A DNA stretch of 64,000 nt from assembly GCA_963731125.1 (NCBI GenBank), contig CAVSVP010000007.1, forward strand, positions 372,001 to 436,000, in the 5' to 3' direction. Below the pieces are notes generated by a model. The model was not told where the DNA came from, did not search any database, and was given only the letters and a program-made list of their open reading frames with translations. The stretch is from CAVSVP01 sp963731125 (GTDB lineage: Bacteria > Pseudomonadota > Gammaproteobacteria > Competibacterales > Competibacteraceae). Positions within the stretch are counted from its first letter, which is position 1; every line of letters begins with the position of its first letter. The translations under genes were made by a program, and so were the position numbers. Below, piece after piece: positions 1 through 7,812 of the stretch.

Positions 1-130
1 TGTCATGGGAAATCCCCATCACTTCCGCCAAACGGCTACCGTTGCCTGAGTTCGGCTCGCTCATCAAAAATCCCATATCCATCGGTAAGCTACAATGCCC
101 CGTCGGGGGGCGTGAGGTTATTCTGATCAT
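1..130 (-). pseudogene. Transposase N-terminal part (runs off left edge)
   Basis: The minus strand opens with ATG at 130-128 and stays open to position 1 (43 codons). The translation contains FLMSEPNSGNGSRLAEVMG followed by ISHD, which resembles the start of DDE transposases of the kind in which a short helix-turn-helix precedes the catalytic domain. The rest of the gene lies outside the window, so whether it is intact or truncated cannot be judged. A perfect 25-bp palindrome at 204-228 lies just upstream. Family assignment is tentative. Confidence 0.4.
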
Positions 131-203
131 CCGGCTAAGCGTGGCTCAAAACGCCAATCTCTGCCACAAGTTTTCGTATTCGTCAATGCGTAAGTCCTAT
201 ACT

Positions 204-228
204 CTTTAAAAAGTGACACTTTTTAAAG
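204..228. repeat. Perfect 25-bp palindrome (12-1-12)
   Basis: CTTTAAAAAGTG at 204-215 and its exact reverse complement at 217-228 are separated by a single A. There is no T-run on either side, so it does not look like a simple rho-independent terminator. It lies about 75 bp upstream of the partial transposase and could be an IS end, an operator or a transcript hairpin. Confidence 0.7.
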
Positions 229-661
229 CTAGCCCGGATATTTCATAAACTCGATTGGATTGCATTTATCTAATTGATTGTATAGAAAATTTTTCCAATT
301 GGTTTCGGAAACGAACATCCGAACATTTTGATATATTTTTATTTAAAAATTAACCATATAGCAAGAATTCGCCAAATTCATGAAATATTCGGGCTAGAAC
401 TGCTAAGGTCACACGCGATTTGTTATAGCTATGCAAAGATTGAGCTGGCTGTTACGCCAAACCCTACTTTATTACAACGGTTTAGTTATACTCAAGATTA
501 GTCTGTGATGCTTCTGTTCTTGCGCGTCTTTTAGATGAATTCAAAAGAACATAAGCTATTATCATCACATTTTTCTGTACTCTCTTGACAAAATCACTTA
601 GGCCTCGGCTGATCTAAATTGCGACAGAGTCGACTACCAAGCATTTTTATGGAGCTAAGCG
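229..661. other. AT-rich intergenic stretch
   Basis: No convincing gene on either strand. It is AT-rich, especially around 280-360. A TTGACA hexamer at 585-590 could be a -35 box for the downstream secreted-protein gene, but no good -10 box follows at the right distance. GGAG at 650-653 is the ribosome binding site of that gene. Confidence 0.4.
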
Positions 662-1495
662 ATGAAAGTTGCTTGTTATGTATGGTTAGGACACGCATTA
701 TTCACCATTTTGTTAACGCCGTTCACGGCAATGGCTCAGCTTTCCATCACGGCAGGCATTAGTGGCTCTTGGTTTAATCCTGAGCGGGACGGTGAGGGAT
801 TTTTGTTGGAAGTGCTAGATGAAAATCGCTTAGCCGCTTATTGGTTTACTTATGATTTTTTCGGCAATCAGCAATGGCTGGTAGGCGTCGGTGAGATTGA
901 TGGAGATAGAGCTATCGTGCCGGTACGGGTTACCGAAGGTGGTATCTTTGGTCCGCTATTTGATCCTAATACTGTACAGCGAATTTCTTGGGGTACTCTA
1001 GAATTTAGCTTTACCTCGTGCGACAGGGGTATAGTGAATTATCGATCAACGCTGGAATTTGGCTCTGGGACAATCATATTAACTCGGCTGACGGAACTCA
1101 GCGACCTGCAATGCAATGATTCTAATGATGGTGTCATTACTTCTGGAACATGGCGGGGAGATGACGAACTCTGTTTCAATATTTCTCGCGATGGCACCAG
1201 AGTAACGCCGGAGAACAGCACTTGTGGTGATTTTGGTATAGCGCCTCCTCCTGCTCTTGCTGTTACCATCAACCGTGTCGGGTGCTTTATCATGACCACG
1301 TCCGCCGTTAATGAAATCATTCCCATTGTTAATAATTTTTTTCTGCACACTTCTACCAATCCATTCGGAGACCAGATCCAAATAACCGGAACTTTTCTGT
1401 CCTCGACGACAGCCTCGGGTACTGCATCTTTGACTTCTACAATCGGTTCTTCTTGTTCGGTTACCTGGAATGCCCGGATAGTGCAAATTCGTTGA
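662..1495 (+). CDS. Secreted protein of unknown function, Trp/Gly-rich beta domain
   Basis: 277 aa. Residues 1-25 form a typical Sec signal peptide (hydrophobic core, then FTAMA just before QLS), so the product is probably periplasmic or exported. Residues 33-75 carry a GSWFNPERDGEGF...YWFTYD...GNQQWLVGVG pattern. This recurs in many poorly characterised secreted proteins of gammaproteobacteria and is probably an all-beta fold. The C-terminal half is Ser/Thr-rich, with Cys residues that could form disulfides. The start is supported by GGAG about 7 nt upstream. No enzymatic motif is seen; function unknown. Confidence 0.75.
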   Translation: MKVACYVWLGHALFTILLTPFTAMAQLSITAGISGSWFNPERDGEGFLLEVLDENRLAAYWFTYDFFGNQQWLVGVGEIDGDRAIVPVRVTEGGIFGPLFDPNTVQRISWGTLEFSFTSCDRGIVNYRSTLEFGSGTIILTRLTELSDLQCNDSNDGVITSGTWRGDDELCFNISRDGTRVTPENSTCGDFGIAPPPALAVTINRVGCFIMTTSAVNEIIPIVNNFFLHTSTNPFGDQIQITGTFLSSTTASGTASLTSTIGSSCSVTWNARIVQIR

Positions 1496-1627
1496 TAATT
1501 CTGCCAGTCTGCCAAAAAATAATAGTGCTCATTAACTCCGTCAAAATTCACGGAGTAATGGTAAGAATAAACATTGATGACGTTGCAGGGTTAGTCCCGA
1601 ATAGCAAAAAGTAGTGTAGACACCGCT

Positions 1628-2416
1628 TTAGAAAGCGTCACCCAAGTATCTAAGGTCAGTATAGATCTGTGCCACAGCAAGAGTGGCCTGAGAATTTTTA
1701 TGTTTAGGGATAATAAGGTCCGCCCGCTGTTGGCCCAACTGCTCTGCATGGGCCAAGGCGGCGGCCTCAGCAACGCCATAGCAGCCGGTTTCTCGGAAAA
1801 CGATGTCGGATCGCTGGCTTAGTCGCTCGCCATACTCCTGAAGAACCGAGGCTGGGTAAAAATAAATAGAAATTCCCAGTTGCTCGGCTAACAATAGGAG
1901 ACCCGCTTCGTCCCGCTTGCGCTCGATGCTGGCGATAGCATGCAGAGCCTGGCGGTTTAGTCCGTAGACTGTTAGCGTTTCGTCCAGTAACTGGTACAAA
2001 GCTTCTAGCGGGCAGTTGCGCTCACAACCCATTCCCGCGATGCGTAGAGGTCGCGTATAGCTCCGGGCACCCGTAATCACACATTGGGCGTCAAGCCATT
2101 CGCTTAGCTGCCGCGCCCATTCATTAGCACCTCCTTCATGGCCGGACAACAGCGGAATCACAAAGCTGCCCAGTTCATCCATCACTAGCACGGCGGGATC
2201 GTGATGCTTGTCTCGCAACACGGGGGCCAGCGTGCGTACGGCTATGCCCATGGCACAGATCAGTACCAGTCGATGTCCAGCCTGAAAGCGCTGTTGCACA
2301 GTTCTCCTAAACGGCTGAGGGCAGTGCAGGTAGTCCGCCGCAGGTAAACGCGAACATATGCGCTCTGCCAGCATCTGGCCTGACTTGGTTAAACTAACTA
2401 CCGTCACAAGTTGCAT
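1628..2416 (-). CDS. cbiG: Cobalt-precorrin-5A hydrolase CbiG (compact form)
   Basis: 262 aa. In anaerobic-type cobalamin synthesis CbiG opens the ring lactone of cobalt-precorrin-5A and releases acetaldehyde. The N-terminal CbiG domain is recognisable by LVLICAMGIAVRTLAP and PLLSGHEGGANEWARQL (about residues 50-110). The C-terminal CbiG/CobE domain begins near residue 126 with IAGMGCERNCPLEAL. It is shorter than many CbiG proteins because little linker separates the two domains. It overlaps the end of cobI by 23 nt, so translation is probably coupled. A GTG start three codons in (2407) is an alternative. Last gene of the cobalt/B12 block. Confidence 0.88.
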   Translation of the reverse strand: MQLVTVVSLTKSGQMLAERICSRLPAADYLHCPQPFRRTVQQRFQAGHRLVLICAMGIAVRTLAPVLRDKHHDPAVLVMDELGSFVIPLLSGHEGGANEWARQLSEWLDAQCVITGARSYTRPLRIAGMGCERNCPLEALYQLLDETLTVYGLNRQALHAIASIERKRDEAGLLLLAEQLGISIYFYPASVLQEYGERLSQRSDIVFRETGCYGVAEAAALAHAEQLGQQRADLIIPKHKNSQATLAVAQIYTDLRYLGDAF

Positions 2417-3116
2417 AAATATTGTTACGAGTTACCAAAAACAGGGCAAAATAGGGGCCAGACTCAGTCCCTAGGTCAGTGATTTGCGTCACGATACGTT
2501 GGTCTTCGCGGGTAGCATACTCCACATACACGGCATCTCTAATTCGGCCAGTCTCTTTAAGTAGTGCCACAATGCGGTGACGATGACGGCCAGGCTTTAC
2601 GATCGCCACACCATCATGGTCATTGAGGGCTTGGCGTAGAGTATCTCTACTAACGCTAGCAGGGACGATTGTAAGCCGCTCCTGACCGCTAGCCAGCGGT
2701 TTACCCACAACGGCGGCCACTGCGCTAACGGAGCTAATGCCAGGTATCACTCGGCAGGGAAAGTATTCTGCCAAACGTTGATACAGATAAACAAAGCTTC
2801 CATAAAAGAGAGGGTCTCCTTCACACAGCACTGCCACATCCCGCCCTTTTGCAAGCTCGTCGGCCAGCGTGATAGACGCCTCATCGTAGGCACGATCAAC
2901 TGGCCCGCGATCCGCCTGGCAAGGCAGGAAAATAGCAATTTCCCGTTGTCCTGTCAGCCACTGAGCAATAATGCTTCTGGCCTGGGATTGACCCGCAGCA
3001 TTAACGGGATAGGCGATGATGGGTACACTCTGAATAATGCGTACGGCTTTGAGGGTTAATAGCTCCGGGTCGCCGGGACCAACGCCAATGCCATATAAGA
3101 TGCCGGTCTTTTGCAT
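2394..3116 (-). CDS. cobI: Precorrin-2 / cobalt-factor II C20-methyltransferase
   Basis: 240 aa tetrapyrrole methylase. It transfers a methyl group from S-adenosylmethionine to C20 of the (cobalt-)precorrin-2 macrocycle. The N-terminal GIGVGPGDPELLTLKAV loop (residues 9-25) is the SAM-binding signature of this subfamily. A second glycine-rich segment (AVLCEGDPLFYGSF, about 95-108) and the VIPGISSVSAVAA motif (about 124-136) complete the usual pattern. Length is normal for CobI/CbiL. It sits 8 nt after cobH and overlaps cbiG. With CbiX and CbiG nearby, the early-cobalt (CbiL-type) substrate is the more likely one. Confidence 0.9.
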   Translation of the reverse strand: MQKTGILYGIGVGPGDPELLTLKAVRIIQSVPIIAYPVNAAGQSQARSIIAQWLTGQREIAIFLPCQADRGPVDRAYDEASITLADELAKGRDVAVLCEGDPLFYGSFVYLYQRLAEYFPCRVIPGISSVSAVAAVVGKPLASGQERLTIVPASVSRDTLRQALNDHDGVAIVKPGRHRHRIVALLKETGRIRDAVYVEYATREDQRIVTQITDLGTESGPYFALFLVTRNNIYATCDGS

Positions 3117-3124
3117 AGCCGGTG

Positions 3125-3766
3125 TTAGAACCGCATGCCTTGATCCAATCGGGCCAAGGCGTTAAGGGTTGCGGCCGTTAAGGCACTGCCGCCCCGTCGG
3201 CCTTGTAAAGTAACACAAGGAATGTTGAGTATATCCGGAGCGTGTTCGATCAACGCCTGTTTTGCTTCCTGAGCACCGATAAACCCTACCGGCATGGCAA
3301 TAATTAAGGCTGGCCGCGGTGCACCGGCGTAGAGCATTTCCAATAATCGGAATAAAGCAGTGGGCGCATTGCCAATAACCACAATGCTACCTGCCAAATG
3401 CTTGGACCAGTGCGACAGAGCCCTCATGCTGCGGGTCTCACCACGTTGGTTAGCTTGTTCAGGCTCAGCATTCACAAAGCATAAAACATCACCCTGCAGG
3501 TAGCGGCGGCTAAGGCCGTAGCGCACCATTTCCACATCGCAAAGCACCGTTGCCCCTCGCCGTAAAGCTTCTAGCCCCGCCGTCACGGCACCCAAACTAA
3601 AATAGAGTTCGGACACAACGCTAGGGTCACCACAGCTATGTACTAGGCGCATGGCTACCTGCTGCTCATCGGGAGCAAAGCGGCTAAGGTCGGTGAGCCT
3701 TCGAATCTGCGCAAAGGAGCGGCGTTCGATTTCCACCGGATCAGTGAGATAATCGAATTGCGCCAT
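3125..3766 (-). CDS. cobH: Precorrin-8X / cobalt-precorrin-8 methylmutase
   Basis: 213 aa, full length. CobH/CbiC moves the C11 methyl group to C12, giving (hydro- or cobyrinic) acid. The protein starts with the family pattern DPVEIERRSFAQIR, keeps the RLVHSCGDPSVV segment around residues 41-52 with the active-site His, and the glycine-rich VGFIGAQEAKQAL and GRRGGSALTAA motifs. AGGA lies about 11 nt before the ATG. It lies between cbiX (44 nt upstream) and cobI (8 nt downstream) in the same direction. Confidence 0.92.
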   Translation of the reverse strand: MAQFDYLTDPVEIERRSFAQIRRLTDLSRFAPDEQQVAMRLVHSCGDPSVVSELYFSLGAVTAGLEALRRGATVLCDVEMVRYGLSRRYLQGDVLCFVNAEPEQANQRGETRSMRALSHWSKHLAGSIVVIGNAPTALFRLLEMLYAGAPRPALIIAMPVGFIGAQEAKQALIEHAPDILNIPCVTLQGRRGGSALTAATLNALARLDQGMRF

Positions 3767-3810
3767 GAGGATTTTTCCTGATAACTAGCGAATCAAACGC
3801 CGTTTGGGTG

Positions 3811-4668
3811 TTACAGATGAATGCGCTGGGGCATACCATACCGATGCTCATAGCCAACAATTCGCTCTTTGTACTGACAGAGTTGACAGTTCATATAACC
3901 GATACCGCCTTCCGTTTGCCGCAAACGTTCGAGAAAAGTCCGGATAACCAAAGGATGGTCCCTGAAATAAGGTGCTTTACTCACCTTCACTTCTGGGTAC
4001 CTAGCTTGATGAGCATCCACGATGGTATGGACCTGTCGTAGCAAACGTCCCATAAAGAGCACATAGGGAAAAACGATAAGCCATGGATAACCGAATCGGT
4101 ACATTCGCTCCAGACTTTCTGCCACCAAGGGAGCAGTCACTCCGCTATAGCAGGTCGTAGCCCACCCAAAGCCCATCTTTTCCCAAAGCAGGCGGGTGAG
4201 TTTGCTTACATTAGCATTAGCATCCGGATCCGAAGCACCTCGTCCGATTACCATTAAAAGCGCGTTGTTGCGTTTGTAGTTAATATCAAACACTGCCTCG
4301 GCAGTTGCAATTTTCTCCTCGGCTGCTTGCAACATATAGGGATGAACTCCTAATGCCGTCCCGTAACTAATTTTTACATCAGGATACAACGTCTGCACGG
4401 CATTGAGTTCATTGGGAATATCGTTCTTAATATGGCCCGCCGCTAATAGCATGGCCGGCATAGCAATAATTTCCTTAGCCCCCTGCTGAATCAATATTTC
4501 CAGGCTTTCCCGTATAGAGGGTGCAGACAGCTCCAAAAAACCGGTAGCAAATAATCGCTCCGGCAAAGCTGCGCGTAGGCGGTCGGCTAAGCAATGGAAC
4601 TCAGAAATTCCGGCAGCTATACGCGTACCATGGCCAATTAGCAGAACGGCAGGCTTGTGAATGCTCAT
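3811..4668 (-). CDS. cbiX: Sirohydrochlorin cobaltochelatase CbiX (long form with Fe-S motif)
   Basis: 285 aa. CbiX inserts Co2+ into sirohydrochlorin, the first committed step of the cobalt-early B12 route. The protein has two chelatase half-domains. The first begins LLIGHGTRIAAGISEF (His active site) and has AMLLAAGHIKNDIP with the second metal-binding His. The second half carries MVIGRGASDPDAN. Near the C-terminus (about residue 259) YMNCQLC matches the MXCXXC motif known from Bacillus megaterium CbiX, where it binds an Fe-S cluster. A cluster here is inferred. First of the four biosynthetic genes, 211 bp downstream of cbtA. Confidence 0.9.
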   Translation of the reverse strand: MSIHKPAVLLIGHGTRIAAGISEFHCLADRLRAALPERLFATGFLELSAPSIRESLEILIQQGAKEIIAMPAMLLAAGHIKNDIPNELNAVQTLYPDVKISYGTALGVHPYMLQAAEEKIATAEAVFDINYKRNNALLMVIGRGASDPDANANVSKLTRLLWEKMGFGWATTCYSGVTAPLVAESLERMYRFGYPWLIVFPYVLFMGRLLRQVHTIVDAHQARYPEVKVSKAPYFRDHPLVIRTFLERLRQTEGGIGYMNCQLCQYKERIVGYEHRYGMPQRIHL

Positions 4669-4879
4669 TATGCTTGCGATGCGTTGTTAATCCTATCCGT
4701 AAACTAACCAAGCCGAACAAATATGCCGTTTACGTAACCTGCACGGTGACCAGTGGAGCATCGTTCAGAATAACGACCGAAAAAGTGGTTTCAGTAACGA
4801 CTTTCACAACCTAGTTAGCGGGATTGCAAAAGTTTAGTCCAGAGAATGCAGCGCATTTTATTTATGTCACCAACTAAGC
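4669..4879. other. Gap between cbtA and cbiX
   Basis: 211 bp without an ORF or an obvious terminator. Genes on both sides run on the minus strand, so cbiX may be read through from the riboswitch-controlled cbtBA transcript or may have its own weak promoter here; nothing decisive is visible. Confidence 0.35.
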
Positions 4880-5635
4880 CTAAGCTAATTTCTCAAAGGT
4901 TAAGGCGGCCAGGGTACCCAAAACCAACCAGAAAATTCCATTGACGATAGCAGTTGCCCAAAGAAAAGCGTCCGCGAGTTCCTGAGGTGTAGTGCCAACA
5001 ACCGCTTCTGGATAAGATGCAGCGAATAGATGTGGAACAACAAGCAGAACGGCCCCAACGATTTTAGCTATCCACTGACCCTGCAAAATCAGCAGAGCAA
5101 GGCCGACTCCGGAGCAAATCACGGTCATTAACCACCAACCCTGGCGGTCCACCACGTTAGTGGTAACAGTTCCCGGTATTTCTGGTGGTAAACCCAAAGC
5201 AGGCAATACAAAGAATACGGCGTAACCTGCCAGTCCCCAGAAAATACCTTGTTGCCATCTAAACTCCTGGCGCACAGCAAAAGCCGCGTTCAGAAGCAGC
5301 GCGAAACCTATGGCAAGCAAAATATTAGCACCAGCGGTAAATAGCGTCCGCTCCCAGCCGTCTGCAGGTGCCCACTCTGTTTCGGCCTGTTGAAAAGCTA
5401 TGATACTTTGTCGTAAATGGCCCAGAATACCTTCAGATGACACCACGTTTTGGTGCTCATAAGAGTGCGCTCCTTGCGCTCCATGAGAATGACCAACCTG
5501 TGTGGTCGAGGCAGCGCCTTCGTAGGTTTCAGCTTCCAGAATAATGGGAATGATCTGAACCCATTGCAGGCCGGTTAGCATAAGACCTGCTAAAAAACCG
5601 GCCAGGCACGCCGATAACACAATTCTCCTGAACAT
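4880..5635 (-). CDS. cbtA: CbtA-family cobalt transporter subunit
   Basis: 251 aa inner-membrane protein with five or so hydrophobic segments (about residues 7-30, 105-123, 132-152, 165-185, 190-210 and near the C-terminus). CbtA is a predicted B12-regulated cobalt transporter, typically encoded next to CbtB and a cobalamin riboswitch, exactly as here. A His-rich loop (HSHGAQGAHSYEHQN, residues 49-63) between the first two membrane segments could capture metal. The gene follows cbtB by 14 nt. The role is known from genomic context for the family rather than detailed biochemistry. Confidence 0.88.
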   Translation of the reverse strand: MFRRIVLSACLAGFLAGLMLTGLQWVQIIPIILEAETYEGAASTTQVGHSHGAQGAHSYEHQNVVSSEGILGHLRQSIIAFQQAETEWAPADGWERTLFTAGANILLAIGFALLLNAAFAVRQEFRWQQGIFWGLAGYAVFFVLPALGLPPEIPGTVTTNVVDRQGWWLMTVICSGVGLALLILQGQWIAKIVGAVLLVVPHLFAASYPEAVVGTTPQELADAFLWATAIVNGIFWLVLGTLAALTFEKLA

Positions 5636-5649
5636 AGTGGATTAACTGT

Positions 5650-5841
5650 TCAGTGGCAGGGAAAAGCGGCGGAATGACGCGTATCATGAGCCGCGTTATG
5701 CGCTGCCAGAGGCGCAAAACCAACACCGTACAGAATAAACAGACCTAACATGGCAGCACCCAAAGCAGGCCATAATCGTGACCAGCGGCTGACCGGACCA
5801 GCAAGCGTCTGTGAATTAGCGCTAGATACTAAATTGGACAT
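5650..5841 (-). CDS. cbtB: CbtB, small cobalt-transport subunit
   Basis: 63 aa, one membrane helix (about residues 24-43, LWPALGAAMLGLFILYGVGF) followed by a His-rich tail (HNAAHDTRHSAAFPCH) characteristic of CbtB. The tail is presumed to bind cobalt before transfer to CbtA. The ATG is preceded by GGGGAGGA with good spacing. First gene downstream of the cobalamin riboswitch, hence expected to be shut off when adenosylcobalamin is plentiful. Confidence 0.9.
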   Translation of the reverse strand: MSNLVSSANSQTLAGPVSRWSRLWPALGAAMLGLFILYGVGFAPLAAHNAAHDTRHSAAFPCH

Positions 5842-5974
5842 AAGTCATTCCTCCCCTCAGCAGAAGTGTTACCATATTATCAACGGTTACGGGTGGAGGC
5901 GGCAGGCAGACATTCACCATTTAATGATGTCGTGCTGGCTTGTATCGCCCTCCGCAATGCCAAACCGTAGTTTC

Positions 5975-6178
5975 AACCTCGGGCCGGTCTCCGGGCTTGC
6001 GAATGTGGTAATTCTCTCTACAGACCGCCTTCCCATGAGTAAATCACAGTGGCTTAATTAACAGATCTGGAATGTATTCGCTTACCGTTGCGGGGGCAGC
6101 GTCGGTTTTGCCTAAAGGCGCACCGACTTCCCGTTTCATTTCCTCAGGCGGATGCCTTTAGAAACACCTGAAGCTGTA
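5975..6178 (-). promoter_or_regulatory. Cobalamin (B12) riboswitch upstream of cbtBA
   Basis: Read on the minus strand, the leader contains the landmarks of the cobalamin riboswitch in order: a GGTG near 6165, CGACGCTGCCCCCGCAACGG (about 6105-6086), GCCACTG (6053-6047), ATGGGAAGGCGG, and the B12 box AAGCCCGGAGACCGGCC at 5998-5982. It ends about 130 nt before the cbtB start. No U-rich intrinsic terminator is obvious before cbtB. Control at ribosome access (the strong GGGGAGGA site) is therefore the more likely mechanism; this part is inference. Confidence 0.93.
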
Positions 6179-6182
6179 ACAT

Positions 6183-6212
6183 TATCTAAACCCATGGTCG
6201 GAGATTTGTCAA
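6183..6212 (-). promoter_or_regulatory. Sigma-70-like promoter of the riboswitch-cbtBA transcript
   Basis: On the minus strand TTGACA (6212-6207) is followed after 18 nt by TAGATA (6188-6183). The predicted start, around 6176, coincides with the 5' edge of the riboswitch. The IS left end (target duplication from 6221) lies only about 9 bp upstream of the -35 box, so the insertion appears to have spared the core promoter. Confidence 0.6.
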
Positions 6213-6324
6213 TTTTAGTCATGTTTAAGCAGCAATTCTAAATGTAGATTTTTCTGGGTAGAGTTAGCATCCAGGATTAACCATGATAGTTTCTCTCGCT
6301 GTTGTCTAGTGAGAGGAATTATCG

Positions 6325-7638
6325 ATGAGCTACCCCTTCAGACGGCCAGAACCACCTTTTACCTTTGACGCGCTGGTGAGTCATTTTCATGGTGTGTTGG
6401 AGGGACTGCCCGATCAGCGCACGGGTAACAACACACGCTATAGCATGAAAGAGGCGGGGCTGGGCGCCTTTTCGGTGTTTTTCACCCAGTGTCCGTCGTT
6501 TCTGGCGTTTCAACAGGCGATGGCACAGGTTAAGGGCCAGAGCAACGCCCACACCTGGTTTCAGATGGAGCAGATTCCCTGCGATAACCGCATCCGTACG
6601 CTCTGGGATCCGCTGCCCCCGACGCATTTTTTTCCTGTCTTTTCCTATATGTTCGAACGGTTACCCACCCACGGTTACCTGCCGCCCTGGCGCTCGTTCG
6701 ATCATCATCTGCTGGTGGCGTTAGACGCGACGGAGTATTTTTCCTCCCCTAAGATTCACTGTCAGCAATGCTCCCAGACCCACCCCTGCCACGGCACCGT
6801 GACGTATTCCCATCAAGCGATCACGCCGGTGCTGGTCGCTCCCGGCCACGGGCAAGTGATTTCCCTGGCGCCTGAGTTTATCACACCCCAGGACGGCCAT
6901 GATAAGCAGGACTGTGAAACGGCCGCCGCGAAGCGGTGGCTAGCGCCGTATGGCCCGCTGGGCGTGACGGGGTTAGGCGATGATCGGTATTGTCATCAGC
7001 CCCTGTGTGAGGCGATTTTGGCGGCGAATTGCCACTTTCTCCTGGTGTGCAAGCCCGACTCCCACAAAACACGCTACGATTGGCTTGCGGGACTCTCCCT
7101 GGAGACGGTCACGGTTCGCCGCTGGACCGGCAAACGCCATGAAATCGACACCTACCGCTACCTCAATCACGTGCCCCTGCGCGACGGCGACGACGCCCTG
7201 TGGGTCAACGGGTGCGAACTGACCACCACCGATAGTGAGGGCAATAGCCTCTACAACAACGCCTTTGCCACCAGCCACCCCATCCCGCACGATAACGTCA
7301 TCGGCCTGGTGGCGGCGGGCCGGGCGCGCTGGAAAATCGAAAACGAGAACCATAACGTCCTCAACACCAAAGGCTATCACCTCGAACATAACTATGGCCA
7401 CGGCAAACAGCACTTGTCGGGCTTACTGCTCACGCTCCATCTCCTGGCCTTTCTCTTTCATACCGTGCTGGAGTTGATGGATCGCAAATACCAGCTCATC
7501 CGACACCCCTTGCCTAACCGGGAAACCTGCTTCAACGACCTGCGCGCCCTGACACGCTATCGCTGCTTTGACAGCGGGGAGGCGCTGCTCGATTTCATGA
7601 TCCAGGGCCTGGAAATCCCCTTCCCAGACACCAGCTAA
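6325..7638 (+). CDS. DDE transposase of ISa
   Basis: 437 aa. Catalytic candidates are Asp in LLVALDATEYF (about residue 135), Asp in VTGLGDDRYCH (about 220) and Glu in ARWKIENENHNVLNTKGYHLEHNYG (about 340). This last block is an RWKIENE signature shared with the transposase at 18473-19888. A Cys pair between the first and second Asp (HCQQCSQTHPCHGT) could hold zinc. GAGGA lies 7 nt before the ATG. The gene is intact, but the element's right part is split by ISb at 7813, downstream of the stop codon. Since the transposase and both ends remain, the composite may still be mobile. Confidence 0.85.
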   Translation: MSYPFRRPEPPFTFDALVSHFHGVLEGLPDQRTGNNTRYSMKEAGLGAFSVFFTQCPSFLAFQQAMAQVKGQSNAHTWFQMEQIPCDNRIRTLWDPLPPTHFFPVFSYMFERLPTHGYLPPWRSFDHHLLVALDATEYFSSPKIHCQQCSQTHPCHGTVTYSHQAITPVLVAPGHGQVISLAPEFITPQDGHDKQDCETAAAKRWLAPYGPLGVTGLGDDRYCHQPLCEAILAANCHFLLVCKPDSHKTRYDWLAGLSLETVTVRRWTGKRHEIDTYRYLNHVPLRDGDDALWVNGCELTTTDSEGNSLYNNAFATSHPIPHDNVIGLVAAGRARWKIENENHNVLNTKGYHLEHNYGHGKQHLSGLLLTLHLLAFLFHTVLELMDRKYQLIRHPLPNRETCFNDLRALTRYRCFDSGEALLDFMIQGLEIPFPDTS

Positions 7639-7812
7639 GGATAGCACCTGCCTGACCACACCATACCCCTCAACCCCAACCCATTGGAGCTGCACGGCGC
7701 CCACGGGTCACGGCCGCCGGTGAGAGAATCAAAAACCACCTCACCGCCTCTTACCAGACCACGATCGCTCGGGTTTAAGAAGAGAATACCATCAACCTCA
7801 CTCTTTTTACCC

